A DNA stretch of 61,774 nt from Clostridia bacterium (lineage in GTDB: Bacteria; Bacillota; Clostridia; Christensenellales; Aristaeellaceae). The notes beneath the pieces are model-generated. The model did no database searches and had not been told where the DNA came from. It was given only the letters and a program-made list of their open reading frames with translations. Every line of letters begins with the position of its first letter. The first letter of the stretch is position 1. This document shows, piece after piece, positions 51,598 to 60,174 of this stretch. Location: NCBI GenBank assembly GCA_017544935.1, contig JAFYDF010000162.1:1-61774 (forward strand). Reading direction: 5' to 3'. The translations under genes were made by a program, and so were the position numbers.

Positions 51598-52062
51598 ATG
51601 ATCAGACATGCGGAAGAAAGGGATATACCCCGTGTGCTTGCACTGCTTCGTCAGGTGAACATGGTGCATCATTTGGGCCGTCCGGATCTGTTCCATGGAC
51701 CGGCGACAAAATATAATGCCGATGAGCTGCGCAGTATATTCTCTGATACGGAGCGGCCTGTCTTTGTATACACAGATGCTCAAGATATAGTGCAGGGATA
51801 TGCCTTCTGCATTCTTCAGCATCCGGGCAGCGCACTCATGACAGATATCCTCACACTGTATATTGATGATCTGTGCGTGGAAGAAGATTGCCGTGGGCAG
51901 GGTATAGGCCGGGCATTGTATGAGTATGTGCGGGAATATGCAAGGCAGATCGGATGCTATAACCTGACGCTTAACGTGTGGGCGCTCAACGAAAGCGCGC
52001 TGAGGTTTTATCAGAAATGCGGACTTGTACCGCAGAAGTATGGTATGGAGACTATTTTGTGA
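51598..52062 (+). CDS. GNAT-family N-acetyltransferase
   Basis: 154 residues. GNAT fold with the acetyl-CoA loop VEEDCRGQGIGRALYEYVRE (about 98-117) and LNVWALNESALRFYQKCGL (about 124-142). The first half (IRHAEERDIPRVLALLRQVN) is usual for this superfamily. The acceptor is unknown. AAGGAG precedes the ATG, and the stop overlaps the GTG start of another GNAT gene. Confidence 0.88.
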   Translation: MIRHAEERDIPRVLALLRQVNMVHHLGRPDLFHGPATKYNADELRSIFSDTERPVFVYTDAQDIVQGYAFCILQHPGSALMTDILTLYIDDLCVEEDCRGQGIGRALYEYVREYARQIGCYNLTLNVWALNESALRFYQKCGLVPQKYGMETIL

Positions 52063-52520
52063 ATGAAACAAAAATCAGTATCCTGCCCATGATGGCGAAA
52101 GACGCGCCTGCTGTGCTGGATATGATGCGTGTATTCTATGCTTCGCCTGCCGTGCTCAGCGATGGTTCGGAAGAGATATTCCGCAATGATATCGAAGCAT
52201 GTGTATCAGATAATCCCTATGCATCGGGCTATGTGCTGCGATCGGGGGAACAGATGGCCGGGTATGTGATGTTGGCGCACAGCTTTTCCACTGAGTCAGG
52301 TGCTCCTTGTGTGTGGGTTGAAGATCTCTATCTGCTTCCGGAATTCCGCGGACAGGGCATCGGCAGTGCGTTTCTGAAGTATGTGCGTGAGCAATGGCCG
52401 CAGGCTGTACTGCGCTTGGAAGCGGAACGAGGCAATGCTCGTGCAATCTCCGCATATGAGAAGAATGGTTACAAGGAACTGCCCTATATGGAACTTATGA
52501 GTCTGCCAGACGAGGACTGA
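52059..52520 (+). CDS. GNAT-family N-acetyltransferase, second copy
   Basis: 153 residues. Loop VEDLYLLPEFRGQGIGSAFLKYV (about 84-106) and AERGNARAISAYEKNGYKEL (about 119-138). GTG at 52059 is chosen as the start: GGAG lies 8 bases before it and it overlaps the first GNAT stop (GTGA). ATG at 52089 is an alternative. The two proteins share only the superfamily pattern and are not close copies. The tail MSLPDED is acidic. Confidence 0.86.
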   Translation: MNETKISILPMMAKDAPAVLDMMRVFYASPAVLSDGSEEIFRNDIEACVSDNPYASGYVLRSGEQMAGYVMLAHSFSTESGAPCVWVEDLYLLPEFRGQGIGSAFLKYVREQWPQAVLRLEAERGNARAISAYEKNGYKELPYMELMSLPDED

Positions 52521-52523
52521 AGA

Positions 52524-53474
52524 ATGGAAACGATGGAAACGAAAGCCGCTGTGCTACAGGAGCTGAATGCTTATAAAGGCTCTGTATACCAGATCATACC
52601 GGACCCCGGCATGCCGGACCTTAAAAAGATAAACGATCTGTTCGGTGCAGCGGATGCCATCAGCCTGCAGTGTGCGGCAAGATACCGCCGCCAGCTGTGG
52701 ATAATGGCTTTTGTCGGAACACTCCTGACAGCGTTTTTTCTGCTGTACTCCGAGATCAACCTGTATGTGATGATCCTGCTTTGCGGGGCAGTGCTTCTGG
52801 TCATGCAGCTGCTTGCCAGACAGGCGAAGAAAAGCGGATGCCACAAGAAATACCTGCAGTACCGCGTGCTGGCGGAAACGTTGCGCGTACAGTGCTTTCT
52901 CAGAATGTCGGGCACGAAACGGGATGCGGGAGAACTCCTGCCCTGGCCACTTCGGATCGGTATACCCTGGCTTGAAGATGTCCTGGCCGAGATTCCGCCG
53001 CGTCAGGCCTCAAAGCAATCTGTACTGGATGTATGGATCCGAGATCAGCATGCTTACCATGCGAGAGCATTGAAACGCACAGAAAAAAAAGAAGGCCGCG
53101 ATGAACGGGTCTCCCGAATCGTGCGCCTGGTGACCCTGACAGTCTATTTCGCAGCCGTAGTGCTTGAATTGAGCGTATTCAGCCATCTTGCCGCAAGCGA
53201 TGCGGTCGGGATCGCACGCGGCGTGCTTAAGTTCCTTCTGGGAACGATGTCTGCGGTCACGCTCTTTACTGGTACGTATTATGGGCGTATGTCACTGTCC
53301 AATGTGATCGATGACCATAAACGCATGCTGGCATTGTATGAGCATGCGGAGAAAGAGATCCTGGAAAAGGGAGAGAACGAAGAGCTTCTGCTCTCCCTGG
53401 CACGTGAATGCCTGAACGAGAACGCGTCATGGTATGCTTACCAGAGTAAGAATGAACCGACTCTCGCACTATAG
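52524..53474 (+). CDS. SLATT-like membrane protein with two helix pairs
   Basis: 316 residues. Two pairs of membrane helices: about 57-98 (LWIMAFVGTLLTAFFLLYSE; LYVMILLCGAVLLVMQLLAR) and about 195-250 (VRLVTLTVYFAAVVLELSVF; LKFLLGTMSAVTLFTGTYYG). After the first pair stands KYLQYRVLAETLRVQCFLRMSG, and the C-terminus ends LARECLNENASWYAYQSKNEP, both typical of the SLATT/DUF4231-type membrane effectors linked to nucleotide-signalled defence. No CD-NTase or other trigger gene lies next to it; instead two GNAT genes precede it. It closes the operon at a 13-bp terminator. Family assignment is by pattern only. Confidence 0.62.
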   Translation: METMETKAAVLQELNAYKGSVYQIIPDPGMPDLKKINDLFGAADAISLQCAARYRRQLWIMAFVGTLLTAFFLLYSEINLYVMILLCGAVLLVMQLLARQAKKSGCHKKYLQYRVLAETLRVQCFLRMSGTKRDAGELLPWPLRIGIPWLEDVLAEIPPRQASKQSVLDVWIRDQHAYHARALKRTEKKEGRDERVSRIVRLVTLTVYFAAVVLELSVFSHLAASDAVGIARGVLKFLLGTMSAVTLFTGTYYGRMSLSNVIDDHKRMLALYEHAEKEILEKGENEELLLSLARECLNENASWYAYQSKNEPTLAL

Positions 53475-53490
53475 AAAAATCATATTGTGA

Positions 53491-53532
53491 AAAGACCGAC
53501 GGACTTAGCTGTATTGTGATCCGTCGGTCTTT
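53491..53532. terminator. Bidirectional terminator between convergent genes
   Basis: AAAGACCGACGGA (53491-53503) and TCCGTCGGTCTTT (53520-53532) form a perfect 13-bp stem with a 16-base loop. T-rich bases follow on both strands. It ends the operon that began at 44593 and the FAD oxidoreductase gene from the other side. Confidence 0.85.
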
Positions 53533-53544
53533 ACTTAAGGTTTT

Positions 53545-54909
53545 TTATTCCAGGCAGGCACCATCCTGGCACAGCCATGTTCTGAGTTCATCTGTGTTGA
53601 CATGGGCAGGAGTCACATTGTCGCGGATGCATAAGGCGGCCGCGGTACCTGCTCCTTGTCCCATGGCAAAGCATGGCGGGATCACACGGATTGCAGCCAG
53701 ACATTCCTGATCACCGGATGCGCAGCGGCCCGCTACCAGCAGGTTGCTGATCTTTTGCGGCAGCAGGATACGGTAGGGCACACCGTAGGGATCATCGCCC
53801 CGAGTGCTTTCATATACGACCTTACTGCCAATATGAGTATCAAATCTGTTGCCTGACAGAAAAATATCATCGTCATGGCGGGTGCTCAGTTTCATTTCAG
53901 CACCTGTCAGAACAAAATCACCGACGATACGCCGTGATTCCCGTACCCCCAGCATAGGCGCTGAACCCAGCAGACGGATATTAGCGCATCCGGGTATATA
54001 TTTCTTCAGGAAGTCGATAATAATATGCACCTGCTTCCGGCCTTCAATCTGAGCATGCGTCAGGTCTTCGGGATTGCAGTAATCATAATGGTCAATGCGT
54101 GACATATTGACGCGCCAGACGCCGTCCAGACTCTCATATAATGCAACTTTTTCGCGCGGGATGGGGAACTCGCCCTTTTCCCGTGCTTCGCGCACCTTGT
54201 CCATGAACCACATTTCACTGATGTCTGAGCAGGTCGCACGATAGGCCTCAAGCTTCTCTTTATCTACTCCATTGATCAGGAAGAAAAGACTCGCTGGCTG
54301 GGGCTGTCCATTGTTGTTTTTTCCAACTTCGAATGGTGCGCCTGCTTCATATGCAACATCTGCGTCACCGGTGCAGTCGATTATGACTTTTGCACGAATT
54401 GCCCTGGGTCCGCCCTTGGCGGCAAACACAGCGGCATCAATCTGTCCGTCATGCGTTATTGTACGTTGGAACATCATGTTGAAAAGCAGGGTCACACCTG
54501 CCTCCGAACATATTTCTTCTGCGACAGATTTAAAAACCTCGCTGTCAAAGGGCGTGATATGCGCATGACCGCGCACACGCCAGGCACTGTAACTGCTGCC
54601 TGCTTCCATCTGAGAGGGATGTATTGCACCGCCGGCCTTTATCATGCGTTGAACAAATTCTTCAAAAAAACCCTGGATGACTTGCCGCTTCATGGGTGGG
54701 TCATAACAGGTCATGAAAGGACCGACCAGGCCGCCCGTTGGTAATCCGCCCAGATAGCCGTTTTGTTCGCATAGAATGACGTGGGCTCCATGTCGTGCTG
54801 CACAGACAGCGGCAGCAATACCAGCCGGGCCGCCTCCAATAACCAGAACATCGGCCTCTTTCCATATAGGTAGATCGTATTCAATATGGACGCTATCATG
54901 CACTGCCAT
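53545..54909 (-). CDS. FAD-dependent oxidoreductase (FAD_oxidored family)
   Basis: 454 residues. FAD site VLVIGGGPAGIAAAVCAARHG (about 20-40), then CEQNGYLGGLPTGGLVGPF (about 47-65), VIIDCTGDADVAYEAGAPFE (about 175-194), and a C-terminal NLLVAGRCASGDQECLAAIRVIPPCFAMGQGAGTAA motif in pieces (about 388-425), all typical of the PF12831-type family found near carbohydrate genes. The substrate is unknown. GGGAGGT precedes the ATG. It is divergent from the sugar-kinase gene and shares the 114-base gap between them. Confidence 0.85.
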   Translation of the reverse strand: MAVHDSVHIEYDLPIWKEADVLVIGGGPAGIAAAVCAARHGAHVILCEQNGYLGGLPTGGLVGPFMTCYDPPMKRQVIQGFFEEFVQRMIKAGGAIHPSQMEAGSSYSAWRVRGHAHITPFDSEVFKSVAEEICSEAGVTLLFNMMFQRTITHDGQIDAAVFAAKGGPRAIRAKVIIDCTGDADVAYEAGAPFEVGKNNNGQPQPASLFFLINGVDKEKLEAYRATCSDISEMWFMDKVREAREKGEFPIPREKVALYESLDGVWRVNMSRIDHYDYCNPEDLTHAQIEGRKQVHIIIDFLKKYIPGCANIRLLGSAPMLGVRESRRIVGDFVLTGAEMKLSTRHDDDIFLSGNRFDTHIGSKVVYESTRGDDPYGVPYRILLPQKISNLLVAGRCASGDQECLAAIRVIPPCFAMGQGAGTAAALCIRDNVTPAHVNTDELRTWLCQDGACLE

Positions 54910-54944
54910 AATGGGACCTCCCTCATATATATCCTTGCGGTTTC

Positions 54945-54973
54945 TTGATTTTTCGTTTCTCCGACAGTATACT
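54945..54973 (+). promoter_or_regulatory. Promoter of the second BadF-type kinase gene
   Basis: TTGATT (54945-54950) and TATACT (54968-54973) are 17 bases apart, 50 bases before ATG 55024. Confidence 0.7.
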
Positions 54974-55023
54974 ATTTGCAGAAAAACGTGTCAAGGAAAC
55001 GCTTTCTCGGGAGGAAGACTGCC

Positions 55024-55959
55024 ATGGATAATAAGAACGGCTGCCTGATCGCAGTGGATGCCGGTGGGACCAAAACGGAAGCCGTGCTGTTTACACCGGA
55101 AGGAAAGCTGCTGCATCGCCTGCATGTGGGCGGGATCAATCCGTTTGTCAGCAGCTTTGACACCGCGTGCAGCGACTGCCTGAATCTGCTTGGGAAACTG
55201 CGTGAAGAAGCGCCAGCTCCGATCATTGCGGCATATGCAGGAATCCCAGCGATGCAGTACTTTGGCGGAAGGATCGAAAAGCACCTGAAGGAGCATGCAG
55301 GCATCCCGATCCGTGCTGAGGCGGATGGATTCATGCTGATTTCCGCTATGCTCGGACATAATGACGGTGCGGCCATCGTATGTGGTACTGGCTCGGGCGT
55401 GTATATTCGCAATGGTGAAAACCAGTATGAGGTCGGCGGCTGGGGCTATATTCTGGACGGGTGCGGCAGCGGCTTTGTTCTGGGCCGGCGTGCGCTTCGA
55501 GCTGTTGTGCGCCAGGCGGACGGCCGTGGCGAAAAAACACTCCTGACCGAGCTTGCCGATGCTCAGATAGGCGGAGTCACGATTGACCATCTCCCAGAGA
55601 TCTATGCGGGCGGACGGCCATGCTTTGCTTCTTTTGCACATATTATATTTGAAGCGCGCAAAGCGGGGGATGCAGTAGCATCACGGATATTTGATGACTG
55701 TGTGGCAGATCTGGCTGAAATGGTCCAAACAGCCCATCGTATCACAGCACTGAAGACATTGGTACTCAACGGCGGTATATTCCGCCATTTTCCCGAGTAT
55801 GCGGAGGCCATGTGCCGGATGATCCCGCAGGAGATAGAGTGCGTAATGTCAGACGTACCGCCGCTGTATGGTGCAGTAGTTGAAGCAATGCATGACGCAG
55901 GATATACCTGCGATGCTGATTTCCGTCAAAACTTCTTTGAAGGGTATAATGCAGAATAA
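55024..55959 (+). CDS. BadF/BadG-family sugar kinase (N-acetylglucosamine kinase-like)
   Basis: 311 residues. ASKHA motifs: LIAVDAGGTKTEAVLFTPEG (about 8-27), AIVCGTGSGVYIRNG (about 117-131), GGWGYILDGCGSGFVLGRRAL (about 138-158) and LVLNGGIFRHFPEYAEAM (about 246-263). It shares length, order and several blocks (IYAGGR...ASFA..IFE..KAGDAV) with the protein at 32320-33270, so the two are paralogues of about 40% identity judged by eye. Expected to phosphorylate amino sugars such as GlcNAc. GGAGG stands 9 bases before ATG 55024. Convergent with the small membrane protein gene. Confidence 0.82.
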   Translation: MDNKNGCLIAVDAGGTKTEAVLFTPEGKLLHRLHVGGINPFVSSFDTACSDCLNLLGKLREEAPAPIIAAYAGIPAMQYFGGRIEKHLKEHAGIPIRAEADGFMLISAMLGHNDGAAIVCGTGSGVYIRNGENQYEVGGWGYILDGCGSGFVLGRRALRAVVRQADGRGEKTLLTELADAQIGGVTIDHLPEIYAGGRPCFASFAHIIFEARKAGDAVASRIFDDCVADLAEMVQTAHRITALKTLVLNGGIFRHFPEYAEAMCRMIPQEIECVMSDVPPLYGAVVEAMHDAGYTCDADFRQNFFEGYNAE

Positions 55960-55976
55960 GCGATAGCATAAAAAAC

Positions 55977-56005
55977 GGGTGCCGGGTCTAAATTCCCCGA
56001 CACCC
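55977..56005. terminator. Bidirectional terminator after the kinase gene
   Basis: GGGTGCCGGG (from 55977) pairs with CCCCGACACCC (55995-56005) with one mismatch. AATTTGTTT follows on the plus strand and the run TTTTT stands beyond the stem on the minus strand. Confidence 0.75.
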
Positions 56006-56021
56006 AATTTGTTTGCAGCGA

Positions 56022-56303
56022 TTACCGAATGAAATAACTCAATGCAGCAGTAAGCACCCACAGCCCTGCAAATACGGCTGTCAGTATTCCGCGTGTACGC
56101 TCAGCCGGCGTATCCGGCTCGGCCGGAAGCGCTGCCCAGCGGCGCTTGAGCACCAGCTGGATCGCCCAGAGACAGATGACTGCGCCTACGCCCACCGTAG
56201 CGGCAGAGCGCGGAAGCATACCGGCCAGACAGAGTACATTGAGTACTGTAGCCAGCAGAAATGCGCCCAGAATCGCCCATTGCACGCCTTTCTTCAGGAT
56301 CAC
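56022..56303 (-). CDS. Small membrane protein of unknown function
   Basis: 93 residues with three hydrophobic helices (about 8-28, 33-52, 71-91) joined by a short loop containing KRRWAALPAEPDTPAERTRG. No family recognised. Its start overlaps the DUF975 stop by four bases (ATGA), so the two are translated together and may form a complex. It ends near the bidirectional terminator at 55977. Confidence 0.65.
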   Translation of the reverse strand: MILKKGVQWAILGAFLLATVLNVLCLAGMLPRSAATVGVGAVICLWAIQLVLKRRWAALPAEPDTPAERTRGILTAVFAGLWVLTAALSYFIR

Positions 56304-56938
56304 AGCTGTACCTCGCCATTCAGTTCGGCTTCGGTCACGATATTGCTTTCCAGTGCCAGACGTTCCAGCTCATCATAAATGCCAGCCATGGTCATTTCCA
56401 TATAAGGCCCGACGTACAGAATATAGAGAATGCCAAATGTTAAGCCGGCGAGAAGAATCCAACCGAGGAAGCTGAGTTCGGTAATAAACAGATCCGTCTT
56501 GTGGCCTTTCATCATCTTCTCAGAGATGTTGCATGCTTCCATGGCAGGCACATTGGGGTACTGATGAAGGATATAGGGAGTCATGGCATAGCTGAGGGCT
56601 TTAATGATACCCGGGATCACAAACAGCAGGGACCACAGAAACACCTTAAGCATCATCCAGAGCATGCCGCCCAGTTTCCGCAGGAAGGTATCATCAAAGA
56701 GCGTGACGAACATCTCATTGACTGTCCGTGGCGATCCGCGCCAGCCAGCCAGGAAGAACCCGGCTACGGCGACCTCAAGCAGGCAATTGACTATTACGCC
56801 CAGAAGGCCTGCAGAGATAGCGCCCAGAATGACTGAAACAAGGGTCAGTACAATGATAACTGCGATATACTGGCTGCGGTTTAAAGGCAGAAGCTCTTTT
56901 GCATGGTTCTTGATTGCCACGCGATCAAAGGTATACAT
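56300..56938 (-). CDS. DUF975-family membrane protein
   Basis: 212 residues with about five to six membrane helices. The family pattern is LFVIPGIIKALSYAMTPYIL (about 108-127), followed by PAMEACNISEKMMKGHKTDLF and LSFLGWILLAGLTFGILYILYV (about 157-178) and PYMEMTMAGIYDEL. DUF975 proteins are found throughout Clostridia; no biochemical role is established. It is in a minus-strand run after the amidohydrolase, 17 bases downstream of its stop. Confidence 0.85.
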   Translation of the reverse strand: MYTFDRVAIKNHAKELLPLNRSQYIAVIIVLTLVSVILGAISAGLLGVIVNCLLEVAVAGFFLAGWRGSPRTVNEMFVTLFDDTFLRKLGGMLWMMLKVFLWSLLFVIPGIIKALSYAMTPYILHQYPNVPAMEACNISEKMMKGHKTDLFITELSFLGWILLAGLTFGILYILYVGPYMEMTMAGIYDELERLALESNIVTEAELNGEVQL

Positions 56939-56955
56939 TTTTAGTTTCCTCTCAC

Positions 56956-58104
56956 TTATTTAAGAATGTTATTGCCGTTGACAAAGACGGCTTTGATCTG
57001 TGTGCTGACCTCGAACGGATCACCGGCACACAGCACAATATCGGCATCCTTGCCCACTTCCAGCGAGCCGACGCGGTCTTCGATTCCCGCATGCTTGGCT
57101 GGGTTGATTGTAATGGCCTGGAGTGCGTCAAATGGATCCATGCCGCTCTTGACGGCCAGCCCTGCGCATAGCGGCAGATACTGCTGAGGAATGACATCAG
57201 CATCCGTGATGATGCTGACCTGCAGGCCGGCACGCGCCAGTACGCCGGGTGTGGTCCAGCTCTTGTTACGCAGTTCCCATTTGCTGGCATCGGTCAGGGA
57301 AGGACCAACGGCGCAGGGATAGCCTTCCTTAGCCAGCTCTTCTGCGATCATGTGGCCTTCGGTGACATGCTCAAGAGTCAGCTTGACGCCAAACTCCTTG
57401 GCGATTCGGATAGCGGTAAAGATGTCTTCAGTGGCATGGGCATGCGCTTTGAGCGGGAGCTCCCCACGGATCACCGGGCGCAGCGCTTCCAGCTTCATAT
57501 CAAAGGGCGGCAGCTTGCTTTCATCATCGCCGGCGGCAACGATCTTGCGCTCATACTCGCGTGCTTTGAACAGCATTTCACGCAGACGTGCAGCAGTGGT
57601 CATACGGCTGGAATCACACTTGTCACGGTAGCAGCGCTTCGGGTTCTCACCAAATGCGCACTTCATGGCAATAGGGTCCTTGACGACCATGTCATCAACA
57701 CGGCGTCCGACTGTCTTGACAGCAAAGAATGTACCGCCCAGAACATTTGCACTGCCGGGGCCGACACAGACTGTAGTTACACCGGCTTTGGCTGCTTCCT
57801 CAAGAGGCGGCTGAATGGGCTTGAAGCCGTCGATGCCACGCAGATGCGGGGTCACGATGTCATTGTGCTCGTTGTAATCGGTACCCTCATAACCGATGCC
57901 ATACCCGGCCAGACCGATGTGGGAATGCGCGTCGATAAATCCCGCATAGGCGCGCAGACCATTTCCATCAAAAATGTCAGCCTCAAAAGATTCGATGTTC
58001 TCCGCGATCTGGGCAATCTTGCCGTCTTCAATCAGAATATCGCCGAAAAATGGTTCACGGTGCACACTGTCATAAATGGTGACGCTGCGGATCAGAGTTT
58101 TCAT
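56956..58104 (-). CDS. Amidohydrolase-family metal-dependent hydrolase
   Basis: 382 residues. A beta-sandwich part flanks the TIM barrel. Metal-ligand motifs: GFIDAHSHIG (HxH, about 55-64), the segment KAHAHATEDI (about 214-223), LEHVTEGH (about 237-244) and ITDADV (about 293-298). These enzymes cleave amide or ester bonds, as in imidazolonepropionase or N-acyl amino acid and dipeptide hydrolysis. The nearest well-known type by motif set is an imidazolonepropionase-related hydrolase. ATG 58104 is chosen because AGGAGG (58120-58115) stands before it; the frame extends upstream without a site. The esterase gene ends 14 bases before it. Confidence 0.85.
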   Translation of the reverse strand: MKTLIRSVTIYDSVHREPFFGDILIEDGKIAQIAENIESFEADIFDGNGLRAYAGFIDAHSHIGLAGYGIGYEGTDYNEHNDIVTPHLRGIDGFKPIQPPLEEAAKAGVTTVCVGPGSANVLGGTFFAVKTVGRRVDDMVVKDPIAMKCAFGENPKRCYRDKCDSSRMTTAARLREMLFKAREYERKIVAAGDDESKLPPFDMKLEALRPVIRGELPLKAHAHATEDIFTAIRIAKEFGVKLTLEHVTEGHMIAEELAKEGYPCAVGPSLTDASKWELRNKSWTTPGVLARAGLQVSIITDADVIPQQYLPLCAGLAVKSGMDPFDALQAITINPAKHAGIEDRVGSLEVGKDADIVLCAGDPFEVSTQIKAVFVNGNNILK

Positions 58105-58118
58105 GCAAATGTTCCTCC

Positions 58119-58895
58119 TTATATTTCTTTCAACCAGCGAGCTGCCAGTTCGGGCCATTCCTGACAGGCAGGCTGCTGACGTTGATCGTGAAGGGGATAG
58201 ACTTCATCACTGCTCAGAGAAAGGCCGTGACCTCCATGCTGCCAGATGTGCATCTCACAGGAAATGCCGTATTTGCGCAGCGCGGCAGCAAAGAGCAGGG
58301 AGTTCTCTACTGGTACCGCACCGTCCTCCCAGGTATGCCATAAGAAAGTGGGAGGGGTATCTTTGCTTACGAGCTTTTCCAATGATACCGAATCGCACAG
58401 CGCATCATGGTCTTCACCCAGTAGATTGAGAAAGGAATTGCGGTGTGCGTATTCACCGGCAGTAATGACCGGATAGCACAGAATCATGGCGTTCGGCCGG
58501 CAGGCTTCACCCCAGGGCAGCGTTTGCCACCGTACCCCCAGATGCGCTGCGGCATGACCTCCGGCAGAGAAGCCGAGCACGGCGATCCTGTTCTTGTCAC
58601 AAAGCCATTCTTCTGCGTGAGCGCGTGCATAAGCCAGCGCTTCGCCTGCTTCACGCAGTGCAGCCGGATAGCGTGCTGGTGCGACCGAGTAGGCAACAAT
58701 AGCGCACTGGAGCCCCAGAGACAGCAGGCGCAGAGCAATCGGTTCGGCTTCACGTGCAGAGCGGAAGGTGTAACCGCCGCCGGGAAAGATCAGTACGAGC
58801 GGGCGCCTGCGTTCAGGCTCGACGGCTTCGTTATCGGTCAGATAGGTTGTCAGTTCCACGCCTGTTTCCGGCAGTGTGATTTTTTCACAGCGCAT
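58119..58895 (-). CDS. Alpha/beta-hydrolase esterase (acetyl xylan esterase-like)
   Basis: 258 residues. Oxyanion motif FPGGGYTFRSAREAEPIALR (GGGY, about 42-45), nucleophile GFSAGGHAAAHLG (about 107-119), acid Asp in LWHTWEDGAVPVENS (about 191-205), and the His in HIWQHGGHGLSLSSDE (about 224-239). This pattern is common in carbohydrate esterases that remove acetyl groups from xylan or other glycans. No signal peptide is seen, so it acts in the cytosol, possibly on imported oligosaccharides. It starts at 58895, after GAGGG. It lies directly downstream of obgE and upstream of the amidohydrolase. Confidence 0.85.
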   Translation of the reverse strand: MRCEKITLPETGVELTTYLTDNEAVEPERRRPLVLIFPGGGYTFRSAREAEPIALRLLSLGLQCAIVAYSVAPARYPAALREAGEALAYARAHAEEWLCDKNRIAVLGFSAGGHAAAHLGVRWQTLPWGEACRPNAMILCYPVITAGEYAHRNSFLNLLGEDHDALCDSVSLEKLVSKDTPPTFLWHTWEDGAVPVENSLLFAAALRKYGISCEMHIWQHGGHGLSLSSDEVYPLHDQRQQPACQEWPELAARWLKEI

Positions 58896-58911
58896 AATTC
58901 CCTCGCATTTA

Positions 58912-60171
58912 TCAGTCAATAAAGTCAAACTGCATATCTTCAATCTGCACCGTGTCGCCTTCGCCAGCACCGGCTTTGCGCAATGCGTCGATGACGCCTG
59001 TACGGCGCAGGGTCATATGGAACCATTTCATGCTGTCTGTATCCTCGAAGTTAACACTGTCTATCAGACGCTGCATGGCGGCACCTTCAACAACATATAT
59101 ACTGCCCTCACGGCGAACCGTGTATCCTGAAAGGTCTGGAAGGTCATCCAGGAATTCTTCCTGTTCGAATGGCGCAGCGGGCGGCAGTGCCGCCAGCGCT
59201 TTCTCGACTGCATCCAGTAGCTCGTCAAAGCCCTGGTGGGCTGCGGCGGAAACAGGATAGACGGGTACGTCGGGATATTGCTCACGGAACATTGCCAGGT
59301 ATTCCTGACCATCAGGCAGGTCCATTTTATTAGCAGCTACGATCTGCGGACGATTCTTGAGATCCCCGTAGCGGTCGAGCTCCTGATTGATCGCGGCGTA
59401 GTCCTCGAGCGGATCACGGCCTTCGCTGCCCGCCATATCGATGACATGGATCAGCAGGCGCGTGCGTTCGATGTGGCGCAGGAAATCATGGCCTAAACCC
59501 GCACCGTCAGCGGCACCTTCTACCAGACCAGGAATGTCGGCCATCACGATATCCTGCCCATGACGGCGGACGATGCCGAGATTGGGTGTCAGGGTCGTAA
59601 AGTGATAATTTGCGATCTTGGGCTGTGCGCGTGTTACCACCGAAAGGATCGTGCTCTTGCCCACGTTAGGAAAACCAACCAATCCAACATCTGCGATGGT
59701 CTTGAGCTCAAGCGTGAAACGGAATGCCTGTGTCTGAACACCGGGCTTGGCAAAATTGGGCGCCTGACGTGTGGGCGTTGCGAAATGCGCATTACCCCAG
59801 CCGCCGCGCCCGCCATGCAGCAGCACACGCTTCTGGCCGTCAGTATACATATCCGCTACTACCTGCCCGTTCTCGGCACGCACTACAGTACCGACCGGTA
59901 TCTTGACTACTAGGTCTGCGCCATTCTTGCCACTGCAGCGGCCGCCACGGCCATCCTCGCCGTTTTCGGCCCAGTACTTGGCTTTAACACGGAAATCCAG
60001 CAGAGTATGCATGTTGCCATCAGCGAGCAGCACAACGCTGCCGCCATGGCCGCCGTCACCGCCGTCGGGGCCGCCGTTAAGCAGGAATTTTTCACGATGA
60101 AAGGAAACGCAGCCGTTTCCGCCGTTGCCGGCTTTCGCGGCAAAGGGTGCCTGATCCACAAAAAGCGGCAT
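58912..60171 (-). CDS. obgE: GTPase Obg (CgtA)
   Basis: 419 residues. The glycine-rich Obg fold (about 1-160; GGNGCVSFHREKF, GPDGGDGGHGGSV, GGRGGWGNAHF) is followed by the G domain: GFPNVGKSTILSVV (G1, about 167-180), ADIPGLVEGA (G3) and NKMDLP (G4, about 285). The last 80 residues form the Obg C-terminal (OCT) domain. Obg binds the 50S subunit and is needed for ribosome assembly and, in sporulating Firmicutes, stress and developmental control. It follows the DUF368 gene by three bases. Confidence 0.96.
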   Translation of the reverse strand: MPLFVDQAPFAAKAGNGGNGCVSFHREKFLLNGGPDGGDGGHGGSVVLLADGNMHTLLDFRVKAKYWAENGEDGRGGRCSGKNGADLVVKIPVGTVVRAENGQVVADMYTDGQKRVLLHGGRGGWGNAHFATPTRQAPNFAKPGVQTQAFRFTLELKTIADVGLVGFPNVGKSTILSVVTRAQPKIANYHFTTLTPNLGIVRRHGQDIVMADIPGLVEGAADGAGLGHDFLRHIERTRLLIHVIDMAGSEGRDPLEDYAAINQELDRYGDLKNRPQIVAANKMDLPDGQEYLAMFREQYPDVPVYPVSAAAHQGFDELLDAVEKALAALPPAAPFEQEEFLDDLPDLSGYTVRREGSIYVVEGAAMQRLIDSVNFEDTDSMKWFHMTLRRTGVIDALRKAGAGEGDTVQIEDMQFDFID

Positions 60172-60174
60172 GTT

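Noticed and set aside
52524..53474. Calling this locus a complete nucleotide-signalled defence system
   Set aside because: No cyclic-nucleotide synthase, sensor or nuclease gene is adjacent, and the two GNATs have no known role in such systems; only the membrane protein resembles an effector.
57352..58164. A plus-strand frame of 270 codons opposite the amidohydrolase
   Set aside because: Antisense to a gene whose metal-binding motifs are all conserved; no promoter or start signal.
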